Shown here one piece after another: positions 1 through 10,195 of a DNA stretch of 64,000 bases. Position 1 is the first letter of the stretch, and every line of letters starts with the position of its first letter. The stretch is from assembly GCF_038561955.2 (NCBI RefSeq), contig NZ_CP138333.2:1488001-1552000 (forward strand), given 5' to 3'. The notes under the pieces are model-generated. The model did no database searches and was not told the origin of the DNA. It saw only the letters and a list, made by a program, of their open reading frames with translations. The translations under genes were made by a program, and so were the position numbers. Origin of the DNA: Salinicoccus sp. Bachu38 (lineage in GTDB: Bacteria; Bacillota; Bacilli; Staphylococcales; Salinicoccaceae).

Positions 1-2
1 TC

Positions 3-1259
3 CTCGTCGTGGATGAAACATCTTTCGAGTTCACTGAACAGACACCTGTCCACTGGACTGAAATATTCCGCGTCGTCCCTGCAGGCATGACGGATGCGGC
101 AGGCATCATCTTCCTCATCTTCCTCATCGGCGGAGCATTCGGGATGATCAACGGGACCGGGGCGATAGAAGCCGGCATCAACAAGGTCGTCTCACTGCTC
201 AAGAATCGGGAGATCGTCCTGATCCCACTGACGATGCTCATCTTCTCGCTTGGCGGTGCCACATTCGGCATGGCCGAATCCACCCTGATATTCATTCCAA
301 TGGGAATCATGCTTGCACGTTCCCTCGGCATGGATGCCATGACTGGCATGGCAATGGTTGCCCTGGGCGCTGCGGCAGGCTTTGCAGGCGGGTTCATGAA
401 CATATTCACGGTCGGTGTCGCTCAGGAAGTTGCCGGACTGCCCCTGTTTTCCGGAATGTTCTACAGGATCATCGTCCAGATCGTATTTGTCATCATCGCT
501 GCATTCTTTGTATACCGATACGGCAAGCGGGTCCAGAAGGATATGACCAACAGCTATGTCTACGGGCTCGAGAAGAATGCCGGGAAGGAATCCTATGCAT
601 TCAAGGATCTGACGACAAGGCATATCTTCGTCCTTCTGATTATACTTCTTGGTTTCGGCCTCATCATCTATGGTGTCGTACAGGGCTGGTCGACGGGCAC
701 CGATCTTGCCGCAATATTCCTTGCCATGGGCATCCTTTCGGGACTCGTCGGGGGCAATACACCGAACGGCATTGCCGAAGACTTCATAAAAGGGGCTAAG
801 GAAGTCACATTCGGTGCACTCATCGTCGGACTTGCCAGATGTATCCTGCTGATACTGGAAGACGGTACCATCATCGATACGGTCATCTTCTCGGTCAGTT
901 CCATACTGGAAGGACTGCCCGCTTCCATTGCGGCGGTCGGCATGTTCTTCACCCAGTTCATCATCAACTTCTTCATCCCGTCCGGTTCCGGCCAGGCGGC
1001 AACGACCATCCCGCTGATGGCGCCCATCGGGGATATCGTCGGCGTGCCCCGCCAATCGGTTGTTCTGGCCTTCCAGATGGGGGATGGCCTGTCGAACTAC
1101 CTGTTCCCGACATCGGCCATCCTGATGGCAGGCCTCAGCATCGCCAACATTCCGTATGAGAAATGGCTCAGGTTCGTCTGGCCGATCATGCTCGTATGGA
1201 TTGTGGCATGTGCCGCCTTCATGGTCATCAGCCTGTGGATCGGCTATGGACCCTTCTAG
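3..1259 (+). CDS. YfcC family membrane transporter, 5' partial
   Basis: Integral membrane protein of the YfcC / C4-dicarboxylate anaerobic carrier-like family, which includes putative amino acid or short-chain acid carriers; the substrate cannot be read from the sequence. The visible 416-418 residues contain about ten hydrophobic segments, with the family-like stretches AAGIIFLIFLIGGAFG near the start and a glycine-rich GGATFGMAES segment. The reading frame is open to the left edge. A GTG at position 9 is possible, but family members carry roughly 60 more N-terminal residues including the first membrane helix, so the true start is probably outside the window. It is the only long plus-strand gene at this end and converges on folC across a shared terminator. 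Confidence 0.8.
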   Translation, partial: LVVDETSFEFTEQTPVHWTEIFRVVPAGMTDAAGIIFLIFLIGGAFGMINGTGAIEAGINKVVSLLKNREIVLIPLTMLIFSLGGATFGMAESTLIFIPMGIMLARSLGMDAMTGMAMVALGAAAGFAGGFMNIFTVGVAQEVAGLPLFSGMFYRIIVQIVFVIIAAFFVYRYGKRVQKDMTNSYVYGLEKNAGKESYAFKDLTTRHIFVLLIILLGFGLIIYGVVQGWSTGTDLAAIFLAMGILSGLVGGNTPNGIAEDFIKGAKEVTFGALIVGLARCILLILEDGTIIDTVIFSVSSILEGLPASIAAVGMFFTQFIINFFIPSGSGQAATTIPLMAPIGDIVGVPRQSVVLAFQMGDGLSNYLFPTSAILMAGLSIANIPYEKWLRFVWPIMLVWIVACAAFMVISLWIGYGPF

Positions 1260-1262
1260 CAT

Positions 1263-1300
1263 AAAAAAAGACGATAATCCCTTGGGATTATCGTCTTTTT
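1263..1300. terminator. Bidirectional intrinsic terminator
   Basis: A 12-bp perfect stem (GACGATAATCCC and its complement) with a short TTGG-centred loop, flanked by an A-run on the left and a T-run on the right, so it works in both directions. It serves the YfcC-type gene and folC; the folC stop codon lies inside the stem. Confidence 0.9.
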
Positions 1301-2559
1301 CTGTTGTAGTACTGCTTGATTTCACTGATGAAGTATAGGCTTCCTGTCACGAGCAGGAGATCCCCTTCAAAATCTTCTATAAACTGGATATAGTCATCCA
1401 CCATCGACCTGCGCGGATGCTTCACCTTCTCATATATCGCCGCTTTCGGCAGTGCTTTTGGAAAGTCGAAATCCGTCACGCTGAAGGCATCCGCAATCCC
1501 TTCGAGCTTTTCCACCATCGCAGCCAAAGGTTTGCCCTCTATGGCCGAGAAAAGCACTGTAATCTCCCTATCGGGATACTGTTTGCCGATGGTACTCACA
1601 AGCGCTTCCACCGCTTCATTATTATGGGCACCATCAATGATGACAAGCGGCTCTTCATTGATGGTTTCGATCCGTCCCGGCCAGGTGGTCTCTTCGATGG
1701 CCTGGATCATCTGGTTCCAGTCGAGGACCGCCTTTCCCCTTTCATGAAGCTCGATCAGCGCAGCTATGGCGAGGGAAGCATTCTCCTTCTGGTGCCTGCC
1801 CGCCATGCCAAGCCGGATATCCTGGAAATCGTAGGAGCCGTACTGGAACTGGAACTCACCGTTTTCGGGGATCATGATGATGTCCCTGTTCAGTTCGATC
1901 CCCTTCGCATGGTTCTCCTCGAGCACCGTATGGATATAATCCCGGGATACATCATCCTTGACACCAAAGACAAGCGGAACACCGGGCTTGATGACGCCGC
2001 TTTTGTCTTTTGCGATATCCAGCAGGGTGTCGCCCAGTATGCTCGTATGATCCAGACCGATGCTTGTCAGTACAGTCATGATCGGCTGGAATACATTCGT
2101 CGAATCATTCTTTGCCCCAAGGCCGGCTTCGACGACCACGTAGTCGACCGAACGCACCTTCCCGAAATAGACGAACATCATCATCGTAATGATTTCAAAC
2201 TCAGTGGCAATGCCAAGGTCCGTCTCGGCTTCCAGTGCTTCACTCACCGGTTTGACGATGTCGACCAGGTGGACGATATCATCATCTGAAATCGGCGTCC
2301 CATCCACTGAAATCCGTTCGTTGAATGTCTCGATATATGGGGAGGTGAACGTCCCGACAGTATAGCCATTCCGGTTCAGCGCATTTCGCATATAGGACAC
2401 GGTGGACCCTTTGCCATTCGTGCCGACGACGTGTATGCCATTGATATTGCGTTCCGGGTTTTCCAGACGTCCAAGCATCCATTCCATACGCCTGACACCC
2501 GGTTTGATGCCAAATTTCATCCTCTCATGAATCCAATTCAATCCTTCTTGATAGCTCAT
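1288..2559 (-). CDS. folC: Folylpolyglutamate synthase / dihydrofolate synthase
   Basis: Cytoplasmic Mur-ligase-family enzyme that adds glutamate to dihydropteroate or folates using ATP. The 423-residue product has the FolC N-terminal pattern, the P-loop GTNGKGST at about residues 47-54, and a C-terminal ligase domain containing IIDGAHN. Length is normal for Gram-positive FolC. The ATG is preceded by AAAGGG at 7 nt and lies 3 nt after the valS stop codon, so the gene is co-transcribed with valS as in Bacillus and Staphylococcus. The stop codon is within the terminator stem. Confidence 0.95.
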   Translation of the reverse strand: MSYQEGLNWIHERMKFGIKPGVRRMEWMLGRLENPERNINGIHVVGTNGKGSTVSYMRNALNRNGYTVGTFTSPYIETFNERISVDGTPISDDDIVHLVDIVKPVSEALEAETDLGIATEFEIITMMMFVYFGKVRSVDYVVVEAGLGAKNDSTNVFQPIMTVLTSIGLDHTSILGDTLLDIAKDKSGVIKPGVPLVFGVKDDVSRDYIHTVLEENHAKGIELNRDIIMIPENGEFQFQYGSYDFQDIRLGMAGRHQKENASLAIAALIELHERGKAVLDWNQMIQAIEETTWPGRIETINEEPLVIIDGAHNNEAVEALVSTIGKQYPDREITVLFSAIEGKPLAAMVEKLEGIADAFSVTDFDFPKALPKAAIYEKVKHPRRSMVDDYIQFIEDFEGDLLLVTGSLYFISEIKQYYNRKRR

Positions 2560-2562
2560 GGC

Positions 2563-5190
2563 CTATCCCTTTCTTTTCAGATTATCCAGCCTCTCCCTGA
2601 CTTCGTTGAACTGGGACTGGTAGCCGATCTGTTTCTCCCGTTCCTTTTCCACTACATCCGCCGGTGCGTTCGCGGTGAATTTTTCATTGCCGAGTTTGCC
2701 GTCCACGCGCTTCAGTTCACCTTCAAGGCGCTTCAGTTCACCTTCAAGGCGTGCAATCTCCTCCTGCATGTCTATCAGGCCGGACAGCGGCAGTATGACT
2801 GTGGCACCGTTCACCACATCCGTCTTCACATCCGCTTCAGTCACAACTTCAGAAGAGATGTCAAGGGACCCTGGATTGCAGAAGCGTTCGATATAGTGCC
2901 TGTTGTTCTCGATGAGCTCCCGTCGTGCCGCGTCTTTGACTTCTATGAATATGTCGATCGGTTTCGACAGCGGCGTATTGACTTCGTTCCTTGTCTGGCG
3001 GACTGACTTGATGATGTCGACGAGGAGTGCCATGGCATCCTCGGATGTCGGATTGCTGAGGTGTGTATGCGCCTTTGCCCACTCGCTTGTGACGATCGTC
3101 CTGTCCGGTTCTATCGTCTGGTATATCTCTTCTGTCACAAACGGCATGAACGGATGGAGCATCTTCAGTATATTATCGAGGGTATGGAGCAGTACGGAGC
3201 GCGTCATCGCCTTCTCAGCTTCCGTGCCTTCAGCCATCGGTACTTTCGCCATCTCGATGTACCAGTCGCAGAAATCATCCCATATGAAGTTGTACAGGAG
3301 GCGTCCAGCCTCTCCGAATTCATAGTGTTCGGAAAGCTGCGTGACATTGCCGATCGTTTCATTCAGGCGCGTCAGTATCCACTCGTCGGCCAATGATTTT
3401 TCGCCTTCAAGGTTGATGTCGTCCATACCGAAGTCCTCGCCGATATTCATCAGGCTGAACCGGGATGCATTCCATATCTTGTTGATGAAGTTCCATACGG
3501 ATTCGACTTTTTCATCGGAATATCTGAGGTCATGTCCCGGGGTCGTTCCCGTGGACAGGAAGTAGCGCAGGGCATCCGCCCCGTATTTTTCGATGACATC
3601 CATCGGATCGACACCGTTGCCGAGGGATTTCGACATCTTGCGGTTCTGTTCATCCCTCACCAGGCCATGGAGCAGTACATCATCGAATGGATTCTCGCCG
3701 GTATGCTCGAGGGAGGAGAAGATCATTCTCGCGACCCAGAAGAAGATGATGTCGTAACCCGTCACAAGTACGTTCGTCGGGAAGAACTTCTTCAGATCAT
3801 CCGTCTCCTCGGGCCAGCCCATTGTAGAAAACGGCCATAATGCACTGGAGAACCATGTATCCAGCACGTCTTCGTCCTGAACCCAGTTGTCTGGATCCGC
3901 CGGTGGTTCCATGCCGACATGCATCTCTCCTGACTCCTTATGGTACCAGGCCGGAATCTGATGCCCCCACCAGAGCTGGCGGGAGATGCACCAGTCGCGG
4001 ATATCCTCCATCCAGCGGCGGAAGGTTGCATCGAAACGGTCCGGCACGAAGTTGATTGCATTGTCGGAATCCTGGTTGTCCAGGCTCTTCTTCGCAAGGT
4101 TATCCATCTTGACGAACCACTGTGTGGACAGGTAGGGCTCGACGACCGCCCCGCTGCGCTCGGAATGCCCGACGGAATGGACATGCGGCTCCACTTTGAT
4201 CAGATAGCCTTCGTCCTCGAGATCCTTGACCAGTGCCTTACGGCACTCGAAACGGTCCATCCCTGCATATCTGCCGGCGAGGTCGTTCATCGTACCGTCT
4301 TCATTCATGACATTGATCCGCTTCAGCTCATGGCGTTCACCGATCACAAAGTCGTTCGGGTCATGTGCCGGCGTCACCTTCATCACACCAGTGCCGAATT
4401 CCATATCGACATACGGGTCTGAAATGATCGGCAGTTCGCGTCCCATGATCGGCAGTGTCACGGTCTTGCCGATATATTCCCTGTAGCGGTCATCATCTGG
4501 ATGGACGACGATCGCCGTATCACCGAGCATCGTCTCCGGTCGTGTCGTGGCGATCTCAAGATGATTGCCATCCGGGAGCGGATACCTTACATGATAGAAG
4601 TTCCCCTCGACTTCCTTATGGATGACTTCGATGTCACTCAGTGCAGTCTGAGTCGCCGGATCCCAGTTGATGATGTACTCGCCCCGGTAGATCAGCCCCT
4701 TGTTGTACATGTCGACGAAGACTTTCCTCACTGCCTTGGATAGACCCTCGTCCATCGTAAAGCGCTCCTTGTCATAATCGAGGCCGAGGCCGAGCTTTTT
4801 CCACTGGCTGCGGATGAAATCGGCATACTCCTCCTTCCAGTCCCATGCCCGTTCAATGAACTTCTCCCTGCCGAGATCCTGGCGGGTGATGCCCTGCTCG
4901 CGCAGACGCGCTTCCACCTTGGCCTGGGTCGCAATGCCTGCATGGTCCATGCCGGGAAGATAGAGGACCTCATAGCCCTGCATCCGCTTCATGCGCGTGA
5001 TGATATCCTGCAGGGTCGTATCCCACGCGTGGCCGAGGTGCAGTTTGCCCGTCACATTCGGCGGCGGGATGACGATGGAGTACGGGGGCTTGTCGGAAGC
5101 CGCATCGGACTTGAAATAGCCGGCCTCCACCCATTTTTCATATTTACCTTCTTCAACCATTTTCGGATCGTACTTTTTGGACATTTCCAT
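2563..5190 (-). CDS. valS: Valine--tRNA ligase
   Basis: Class I aminoacyl-tRNA synthetase charging tRNA-Val. The 875-residue protein shows the [15 protein letters not shown] signature (HIGH motif as HLGH) near the N-terminus, the long CP1 editing insertion, KMSKSLGN near residue 525, and a C-terminal coiled-coil arm. An upstream TTG would add seven residues, but the ATG at 5190 is preceded by AAAGGAGAG at about 6 nt and is the better start. A T-box leader lies directly upstream, so expression should rise when tRNA-Val is uncharged. folC follows in the same operon. Confidence 0.97.
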   Translation of the reverse strand: MEMSKKYDPKMVEEGKYEKWVEAGYFKSDAASDKPPYSIVIPPPNVTGKLHLGHAWDTTLQDIITRMKRMQGYEVLYLPGMDHAGIATQAKVEARLREQGITRQDLGREKFIERAWDWKEEYADFIRSQWKKLGLGLDYDKERFTMDEGLSKAVRKVFVDMYNKGLIYRGEYIINWDPATQTALSDIEVIHKEVEGNFYHVRYPLPDGNHLEIATTRPETMLGDTAIVVHPDDDRYREYIGKTVTLPIMGRELPIISDPYVDMEFGTGVMKVTPAHDPNDFVIGERHELKRINVMNEDGTMNDLAGRYAGMDRFECRKALVKDLEDEGYLIKVEPHVHSVGHSERSGAVVEPYLSTQWFVKMDNLAKKSLDNQDSDNAINFVPDRFDATFRRWMEDIRDWCISRQLWWGHQIPAWYHKESGEMHVGMEPPADPDNWVQDEDVLDTWFSSALWPFSTMGWPEETDDLKKFFPTNVLVTGYDIIFFWVARMIFSSLEHTGENPFDDVLLHGLVRDEQNRKMSKSLGNGVDPMDVIEKYGADALRYFLSTGTTPGHDLRYSDEKVESVWNFINKIWNASRFSLMNIGEDFGMDDINLEGEKSLADEWILTRLNETIGNVTQLSEHYEFGEAGRLLYNFIWDDFCDWYIEMAKVPMAEGTEAEKAMTRSVLLHTLDNILKMLHPFMPFVTEEIYQTIEPDRTIVTSEWAKAHTHLSNPTSEDAMALLVDIIKSVRQTRNEVNTPLSKPIDIFIEVKDAARRELIENNRHYIERFCNPGSLDISSEVVTEADVKTDVVNGATVILPLSGLIDMQEEIARLEGELKRLEGELKRVDGKLGNEKFTANAPADVVEKEREKQIGYQSQFNEVRERLDNLKRKG
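2708..2749 (-). repeat. Tandem 21-bp duplication inside valS
   Basis: Two identical adjacent 21-bp units (2708-2728 and 2729-2749) encode the repeated heptad RLEGELK in the C-terminal coiled-coil arm of ValS. The unit length keeps both the reading frame and the heptad register. Confidence 0.9.
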
Positions 5191-5445
5191 AACATTCTCT
5201 CCTTTAGACAAAATAAAAAGCTTCCTGTCCCATGACTATAGGACGGAAGCTCCGCGGTACCACCTAGATTCAGCATGAAATGCTGCACTCGAGATGATTA
5301 ACGCTCATCCCACGTCAGGCCCTACTCGGGGTCAGGACTGATCTCTGCAGACTACTTTCATGGCATACTTCGGCATGTTCACAGCACCCACATGCTCTCT
5401 GTAACCCGTATACCACTACTCTTCTGCCTTCATCTATTGCATTAA
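5191..5445 (-). promoter_or_regulatory. T-box riboswitch of valS-folC
   Basis: Leader RNA of about 250 nt. The conserved T-box core AGGTGGTACCGCGG lies at about 5251-5266, and GCTTCCGTCC pairs with GGACAGGAAGC before a T-rich run as the terminator. Stem I is visible: GCAGA pairs with TCTGC and GGTATAC with GTATGCC, enclosing a specifier loop with AGTA on one side and GAAAGTAG on the other. The specifier triplet is GTA (valine) at 5353-5355. AGAGAG and a GGTG-type apical element are present. Uncharged tRNA-Val should favour antitermination. Confidence 0.95.
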
Positions 5446-5449
5446 TTTT

Positions 5450-5478
5450 ATAGTATTCCAACACCCCGGTGCTGTCAA
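5450..5478 (-). promoter_or_regulatory. valS promoter
   Basis: Consensus -35 TTGACA (5473-5478), 17-nt spacer, -10 TACTAT (5450-5455) reading leftwards. The -35 element overlaps the stop codon of the upstream membrane-protein gene. Confidence 0.85.
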
Positions 5479-6548
5479 GTCCCATCCTCCGCATGCTGGC
5501 GCCGGCGCCTGTTCCGTCTCAGGAAGTAGTTTATGAAGGGGGCGACGATCAGAAGGATGAAGAAGATCCTGAATATATGATAGCTGGAAATCATCGCGGT
5601 GTTGGCACCCATGTCAACGGCAACGATGATGATCTGCCCGATGCCGCCCGGCGCCGCACTCAGGAACAGATCGGTGAAATTATGGTCGGTCACCAGGAGG
5701 AACAGCATCACCAGCCCCATCGTTCCTGCAATGACCAGCACATTCTGTATGATCATGGAGGCGATCAGACGGCTGTTCAGCTGGGTGACGAGCGTCGATA
5801 CCTGGAAGCCGATCCTTATGCCGAAGAACAGCTGGGCTGCATACATGAATTCGGTGTTGACCGAGAATGTGTAATCCGTCACCATGTTCCAGCCGAGCAC
5901 GGCGAGCATCGGCCCCATCATGAATGGCACAGGGAATTTCAATTTTGCGAGTATGAAGATCACGACAGGCATGGCAGCGACGATCCAAAGCATGTCCCGT
6001 GTCATGACGGACAGGAGCGGAGAGGCGGTTTCATTCAAAGCCCCCGCCCCACTGTCCGTGGTAAAACTCGCGATCAGCGGTACGAAGATGACGACAAGTA
6101 CGATGCGCGACATCTGTGTCAGCGTGACAAGCAGAAGATCCGCACGCTTCTCCTCCTCCGCCATGACGATCATCTGTGACAGTGCGCCCGGCACCGAGGA
6201 AAGTACGGCCGTCTCCATGGTACAGCCGGTCATCTTCATGAAAAACCTTGCCAGAAGCAGGCTCAGAATGATGATGAGCAATGAAATAAGTATGATGTTT
6301 ATGTAATCGTCAGCCATGTCATGGAGTGTCTGCAGGGTGAATGCAGAACCGATTTCCGCACCGATGATGACCAGTCCGACATTGCCCAGCCATTTGGGAT
6401 AATGGAAATGGCTCGTCACCAGCCTGTAGAACAGGACGGTTGCGATCATCGCACCGAAAAGCCATGGCAGCACCATCCCGACCCACTGCAGCAACGCAGA
6501 CAGGACGAGTGCGGCAAGAAACAGAAACAGCAGATTCAGATACTTCAT
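5475..6548 (-). CDS. AbrB family (ammonia monooxygenase-like) membrane protein
   Basis: Membrane protein of the AbrB/DUF-type family (Pfam name AbrB, unrelated to the DNA-binding regulator), 357 residues with about ten hydrophobic helices and the internal duplication typical of the family. The two halves share patterns such as LGNVGLVIIGAEIGSAF and an equivalent later segment ending FFGIRIGFQ, plus PGGIGQ and PGALSQ loops. Physiological role is unknown; an ammonia-monooxygenase label is inherited and not credible here. The start has a strong GGAGGAGGT at 7 nt. It lies upstream of the valS promoter and probably forms its own unit. Confidence 0.75.
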   Translation of the reverse strand: MKYLNLLFLFLAALVLSALLQWVGMVLPWLFGAMIATVLFYRLVTSHFHYPKWLGNVGLVIIGAEIGSAFTLQTLHDMADDYINIILISLLIIILSLLLARFFMKMTGCTMETAVLSSVPGALSQMIVMAEEEKRADLLLVTLTQMSRIVLVVIFVPLIASFTTDSGAGALNETASPLLSVMTRDMLWIVAAMPVVIFILAKLKFPVPFMMGPMLAVLGWNMVTDYTFSVNTEFMYAAQLFFGIRIGFQVSTLVTQLNSRLIASMIIQNVLVIAGTMGLVMLFLLVTDHNFTDLFLSAAPGGIGQIIIVAVDMGANTAMISSYHIFRIFFILLIVAPFINYFLRRNRRRRQHAEDGT

Positions 6549-6606
6549 CCCGTCTACCTCCTCCCATTAATTATTTCGGAATCCAAAACAATATTCATGC
6601 ATAATG

Positions 6607-6639
6607 CAACCCCGCCCAGTCTGCACTGCTGCGGGGTTG
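6607..6639 (-). terminator. Hairpin after the Ser/Glu-rich gene
   Basis: Perfect 9-bp arms CAACCCCGC and GCGGGGTTG around a 15-nt loop, just downstream of the stop codon at 6652. There is no good T-run on the minus strand, so it may be a weak or processing hairpin. Confidence 0.5.
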
Positions 6640-6651
6640 TCATGGACAGAA

Positions 6652-7149
6652 TTAGTTTGTGCTGCTGTCTTCGGAAGTCTCTGCCTCATCATTGGCTGAT
6701 CCCGGCTCCTCTTCGGTGACCTCAGCATCGGAATCATCGGATGATCCCTCTTCAGTACTCTCTTCCTCTGTGCTTTCTTCTTCAGTGGATTCTTCAGTGG
6801 ACTCCTCTTCAGCACCGGAACCTTCTTCGGTGGATTCTTCGGAACCGGAGCCTTCTTCGGTACTTTCCTCTTCGGTCAGGCCTTCTTCCTCTGTTTCTTC
6901 ATCTCCGGAAGTTGTGGATGTAGAGCCGCCCTCTTCATCTTCACCGCCGCTGAACTGGTTGATGATCAGAGGAATGAGCAGTAGGACAATAACAATTGGA
7001 ATGATCCACATAAGCGGATTTTTCTTGTTGTCCTCTTTGCGATCGATCATTTCCCTGTTCTGACCTTCGATGTAGACTTTATCTTCATCTCTTTCGCCTT
7101 TCATGTTCGCTTTCTTGTCGGATATGTGCTTATCCTTGTCATTGGCCAT
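6652..7149 (-). CDS. Acidic Ser/Glu-rich single-pass membrane protein
   Basis: Hypothetical protein of 165 residues; I do not recognise a family. Three parts are visible: a charged Lys/Asp/Glu-rich segment (about residues 1-44), one transmembrane helix (about 46-66, LMWIIPIVIVLLLIPLIINQ) and a tail of about 100 residues made almost only of Glu, Ser, Thr and Gly in degenerate ESTEE/GSGSEE units. Positive-inside logic puts the short N-terminus in the cytoplasm and the acidic tail outside. Start has GGGAGG upstream. It sits between hemL and the AbrB-type gene with its own likely promoter. Function unknown. Confidence 0.75.
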   Translation of the reverse strand: MANDKDKHISDKKANMKGERDEDKVYIEGQNREMIDRKEDNKKNPLMWIIPIVIVLLLIPLIINQFSGGEDEEGGSTSTTSGDEETEEEGLTEEESTEEGSGSEESTEEGSGAEEESTEESTEEESTEEESTEEGSSDDSDAEVTEEEPGSANDEAETSEDSSTN

Positions 7150-7223
7150 TCAAATTACCTCCCGTTATCTATTCTATTTCATTATACACTTTATTCTGCG
7201 CATATAAACTCGAATTTCGGAGG

Positions 7224-8510
7224 CTATTTCCGCGCAACGCGTTCAAGTGCTTTCCCGAAGGCATCCAGTGTCTTCCTGATATCTTCTTCGGTATGCTTGG
7301 TTGACAGGAACATGCCCTCGAATTGGGAAGGTGGCAGATAGACGCCTTCCTGCAGCAATTCCTGGTACAGATTTTTGAAAAGCTCGAGATCGCTTGTATT
7401 CGCACTGTCGAAATCCAAGACCGGACCTTCAGTCAGGAAGAAACCGATCATCGATCCGGCACGATTGACTGTGAGCGGATATCCTTTTTCACTGAAGATA
7501 TCCTTAAGACCGACTTCAAGCATGTCGCCAAGCTTGTTGAAATGCGCGTAGCTTTCCGGTGTCAGCTGTCTGAGCGTCTCAAGCCCTGCCGTCATCGCAA
7601 GCGGATTGCCGGACAGCGTGCCTGCCTGATAGATGTCCCCGACGGGTGCAATGCGTTCCATGATGTCGCGCCTGCCGCCGTATGCCCCTACAGGCAGTCC
7701 GCCGCCGATCACTTTGCCGAGGCATGTCAGATCCGGCGTAATGCCATAATGTCCCTGTGCACTGTGATAGCCGACACGGAAACCGGTCATGACTTCATCA
7801 AATATGAGCAGCGTATCATTCTGCTCCGTAACTTCACGTACGAACTTCAGGAAGCCCTCTTTCGGAGGGACGACGCCCATATTTCCGGCGACCGGTTCCA
7901 TTATGACCGCCGCAATATCCTCGCCGAACTTGTCGAACGCCTCGGAAAGGCTCTCTTCGTCGTTGTAAGGTACAGTGATTGTATTCGCCGCCGTACCTTC
8001 GGGCACCCCTGGAGAATCCGGAAGTCCAAGCGTCGCAACGCCACTGCCTGCCTTGATCAGCAGGGAGTCGCTGTGGCCATGGTAGCATCCTTCGAACTTC
8101 AGTATCTTATTCTTTCCTGTGAACCCTCTGGCCAGCCGCAGCGCCGCAAGCGTCGCTTCCGTGCCCGAGGACACCATGCGGAGCATCTCGACCGAAGGTA
8201 CACGGTCGATGACGAGTTCCGCCAGTTCATTTTCAAGTTCTGTCGGTGCACCGAAGCTGGTGCCTTTCTGTGCTGCAGCGGTGAGGGCGTCGACGACTTT
8301 TTCATCGCTGTGCCCGAGGATCAGGGGGCCGAAGCTGAGTACATAGTCGATGTACTCATTGCCGTCCACATCATAGGTTCTTGCACCTTTCGCGCGATCT
8401 ATGAAGACCGGATTCATGCCCACGGAGTTGAATGCCCTGACAGGACTGTTCACCCCGCCCGGCATCAGGTCTTTCGCTTTTTCATAAAGTGCTTCAGATT
8501 TTTCGTACAT
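7224..8510 (-). CDS. hemL: Glutamate-1-semialdehyde 2,1-aminomutase
   Basis: PLP enzyme that converts glutamate-1-semialdehyde to 5-aminolevulinate, second step of the C5 heme pathway. The 428-residue product has the family start [13 protein letters not shown], the aminotransferase class III core, the PLP-lysine region [17 protein letters not shown] near residue 265 and the AGTLSGNP motif. An open frame extends 15 codons into hemB, but the ATG at 8510 gives the normal family length and follows the hemB stop by one base, with AAGGG within the end of hemB. Last gene of the hemAXCDBL operon. Confidence 0.95.
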   Translation of the reverse strand: MYEKSEALYEKAKDLMPGGVNSPVRAFNSVGMNPVFIDRAKGARTYDVDGNEYIDYVLSFGPLILGHSDEKVVDALTAAAQKGTSFGAPTELENELAELVIDRVPSVEMLRMVSSGTEATLAALRLARGFTGKNKILKFEGCYHGHSDSLLIKAGSGVATLGLPDSPGVPEGTAANTITVPYNDEESLSEAFDKFGEDIAAVIMEPVAGNMGVVPPKEGFLKFVREVTEQNDTLLIFDEVMTGFRVGYHSAQGHYGITPDLTCLGKVIGGGLPVGAYGGRRDIMERIAPVGDIYQAGTLSGNPLAMTAGLETLRQLTPESYAHFNKLGDMLEVGLKDIFSEKGYPLTVNRAGSMIGFFLTEGPVLDFDSANTSDLELFKNLYQELLQEGVYLPPSQFEGMFLSTKHTEEDIRKTLDAFGKALERVARK

Positions 8511-8511
8511 T

Positions 8512-9492
8512 CTATTCCATCCCTTCATCAAGCATTCTGCATATGTCTTTGGCAAAGTATGTGATGATCATATCCGCCCCGGCACGCTTCATCGAAACCA
8601 TCTGTTCCATGATGACGGACTCCTCAAGGAGTCCCATATCGACAGCGGTCCGTGTCATTGCGTACTCTCCACTGACATTGTAGGCGACTACCGGCACATC
8701 CGTATTGTTTCTGACATCTCTGATGATGTCAAGATAGGACAGCGCCGGTTTGACGATCATCATGTCGCATCCCTCTTCGAGGTCGCTTGCCAGCTCACGC
8801 TGTGCCTCCAGACGGTTTGCAGGATCCATCTGATAGGTCCTGCGGTCGCCGAAGGACGGCGTGGAGTCCGCTGCATCACGGAATGGCCCGTAGAATTTGG
8901 AGGCATACTTGATGCCATAGCTCATGATCGGAATATGGCTATAGCCATTGTCATCGAGCCCTTTTCTGATCTCCGAGACGAAGCCATCCATCATATTGCT
9001 TGGCGCGATGATATCCGCTCCGGCTTTCGCCTGGGAGACGGCCGTCCTGACAAGGAGCGGCAGTGTGCTGTCATTATCGACATCCTGTGTATCCGGGTCG
9101 ATGAGTCCGCAATGGCCGTGATCCGTATATTCACACAGGCAGGTGTCCAGAATGACCAGTATTTCAGGATACAGCCTTTTCGAAATCCTGCAGGCTTCCT
9201 GGATGACGCCATGGTCATGGTAGGCACCATGGCCCTCAGGGTCCTTTTCATCCGGTATGCCGAAGAAGATGACGGATTTGATGCCGGCCGCCTTCACCTC
9301 TTCCAGCTCTTCATGGAGGCGGTTCAGTGAAATCTGGAAGACACCCTTCATGGATGGCACTTCCTCTTTCACATCATCGGATTCCACTACAAAGATCGGA
9401 TAGATCAGATCTTCCTTTGCAACTTTCGTTTCCCTGACCATGTCCCTCATAAATTCTGTTCTTCTCAGACGTCGATGTCTATCGAAATTCAT
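8512..9492 (-). CDS. hemB: Delta-aminolevulinic acid dehydratase (porphobilinogen synthase)
   Basis: Condenses two 5-aminolevulinates to porphobilinogen. The 326-residue protein shows the zinc-binding cysteine cluster [14 protein letters not shown] at about 118-131 and both active-site lysine regions ([20 protein letters not shown] and [11 protein letters not shown]). This makes it a zinc-type enzyme. GGGGAG precedes the ATG, which starts one base after the hemD stop codon, implying translational coupling. Confidence 0.97.
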   Translation of the reverse strand: MNFDRHRRLRRTEFMRDMVRETKVAKEDLIYPIFVVESDDVKEEVPSMKGVFQISLNRLHEELEEVKAAGIKSVIFFGIPDEKDPEGHGAYHDHGVIQEACRISKRLYPEILVILDTCLCEYTDHGHCGLIDPDTQDVDNDSTLPLLVRTAVSQAKAGADIIAPSNMMDGFVSEIRKGLDDNGYSHIPIMSYGIKYASKFYGPFRDAADSTPSFGDRRTYQMDPANRLEAQRELASDLEEGCDMMIVKPALSYLDIIRDVRNNTDVPVVAYNVSGEYAMTRTAVDMGLLEESVIMEQMVSMKRAGADMIITYFAKDICRMLDEGME

Positions 9493-9493
9493 T

Positions 9494-10195
9494 TTATACT
9501 CCCCTATCTATTCTATCTTCCAGCATCAGGATCATATCTTCAATTGTTTCCTTTTCCGGCTGTATGGAATCTATGCCGCATTCCCTCAAAGCCTCCGCCG
9601 TCACATGTCCGATGGCAGCTACGGTCATCCCGTCAAGCACATCGGGGGAGAACCAATTCATGAAGGTCCAGACACCGGATGGGCTTGAGAATGTGATGGC
9701 ATATGGCGCTTCCAACAGCAGTGCATGCAGCGCCTCCCTCGAGGGGCCGTTATCCACAGGCCGATAGAGGTTGATGCGCGCCACCATGCACCCCTGTCTG
9801 CCCAGGTGCTCATAAAGGAGCGGGCGGGCACGCTCGCTGACAGGATAGAGTACACGATCACCCGGATGGGCTGCAAAATTTGCCATGAACCCTTCCTGCG
9901 AATAGTCCGGCGGTTCGAAGTCCACAGTGAAGCCATGGGACTCCAGGCTCTCGCTCGTCTTCCTGCCGATGCTGGCCAGCCTGCCGAACTTGACGGATTC
10001 CATGAATGGAAGGAAGTGCTCCACTGCATTACGGCTTGTAAGCACAAGCCAGTCATATTCATATTCAAGCAATGACGCATCAAAAGGCAGCCGTTCGGTC
10101 GTGATCAGCGGCACATGATGGAGCGCGAGCATCCCGGACCGGAATTCCGGCTCCCTGCTCTGCGTCATTATGACCGATGGCCTAGAGTTCTTCAT
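9494..10195 (-). CDS. hemD: Uroporphyrinogen-III synthase
   Basis: Cyclises hydroxymethylbilane to uroporphyrinogen III. Recognised by position between hemC and hemB and by weak but typical HemD patterns: an N-terminal VIMTQS strand, [22 protein letters not shown] near the C-terminus. The family diverges strongly. I choose the ATG at 10195 (start [12 protein letters not shown], 233 residues, overlapping the end of hemC by 14 nt) because it keeps the first beta strand; the ATG at 10168 is an alternative. Neither has a strong ribosome binding site, so translation is probably coupled to hemC. Confidence 0.88.
   Translation of the reverse strand: MKNSRPSVIMTQSREPEFRSGMLALHHVPLITTERLPFDASLLEYEYDWLVLTSRNAVEHFLPFMESVKFGRLASIGRKTSESLESHGFTVDFEPPDYSQEGFMANFAAHPGDRVLYPVSERARPLLYEHLGRQGCMVARINLYRPVDNGPSREALHALLLEAPYAITFSSPSGVWTFMNWFSPDVLDGMTVAAIGHVTAEALRECGIDSIQPEKETIEDMILMLEDRIDRGV

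Noticed and set aside
6720..6900. Repeats suggestive of a CRISPR array
   Set aside because: They are degenerate coding repeats for Ser/Glu units, irregular in spacing and without spacers.
7323..8564. 413-codon plus-strand open frame opposite hemL
   Set aside because: Antisense shadow of hemL with no recognisable domain.
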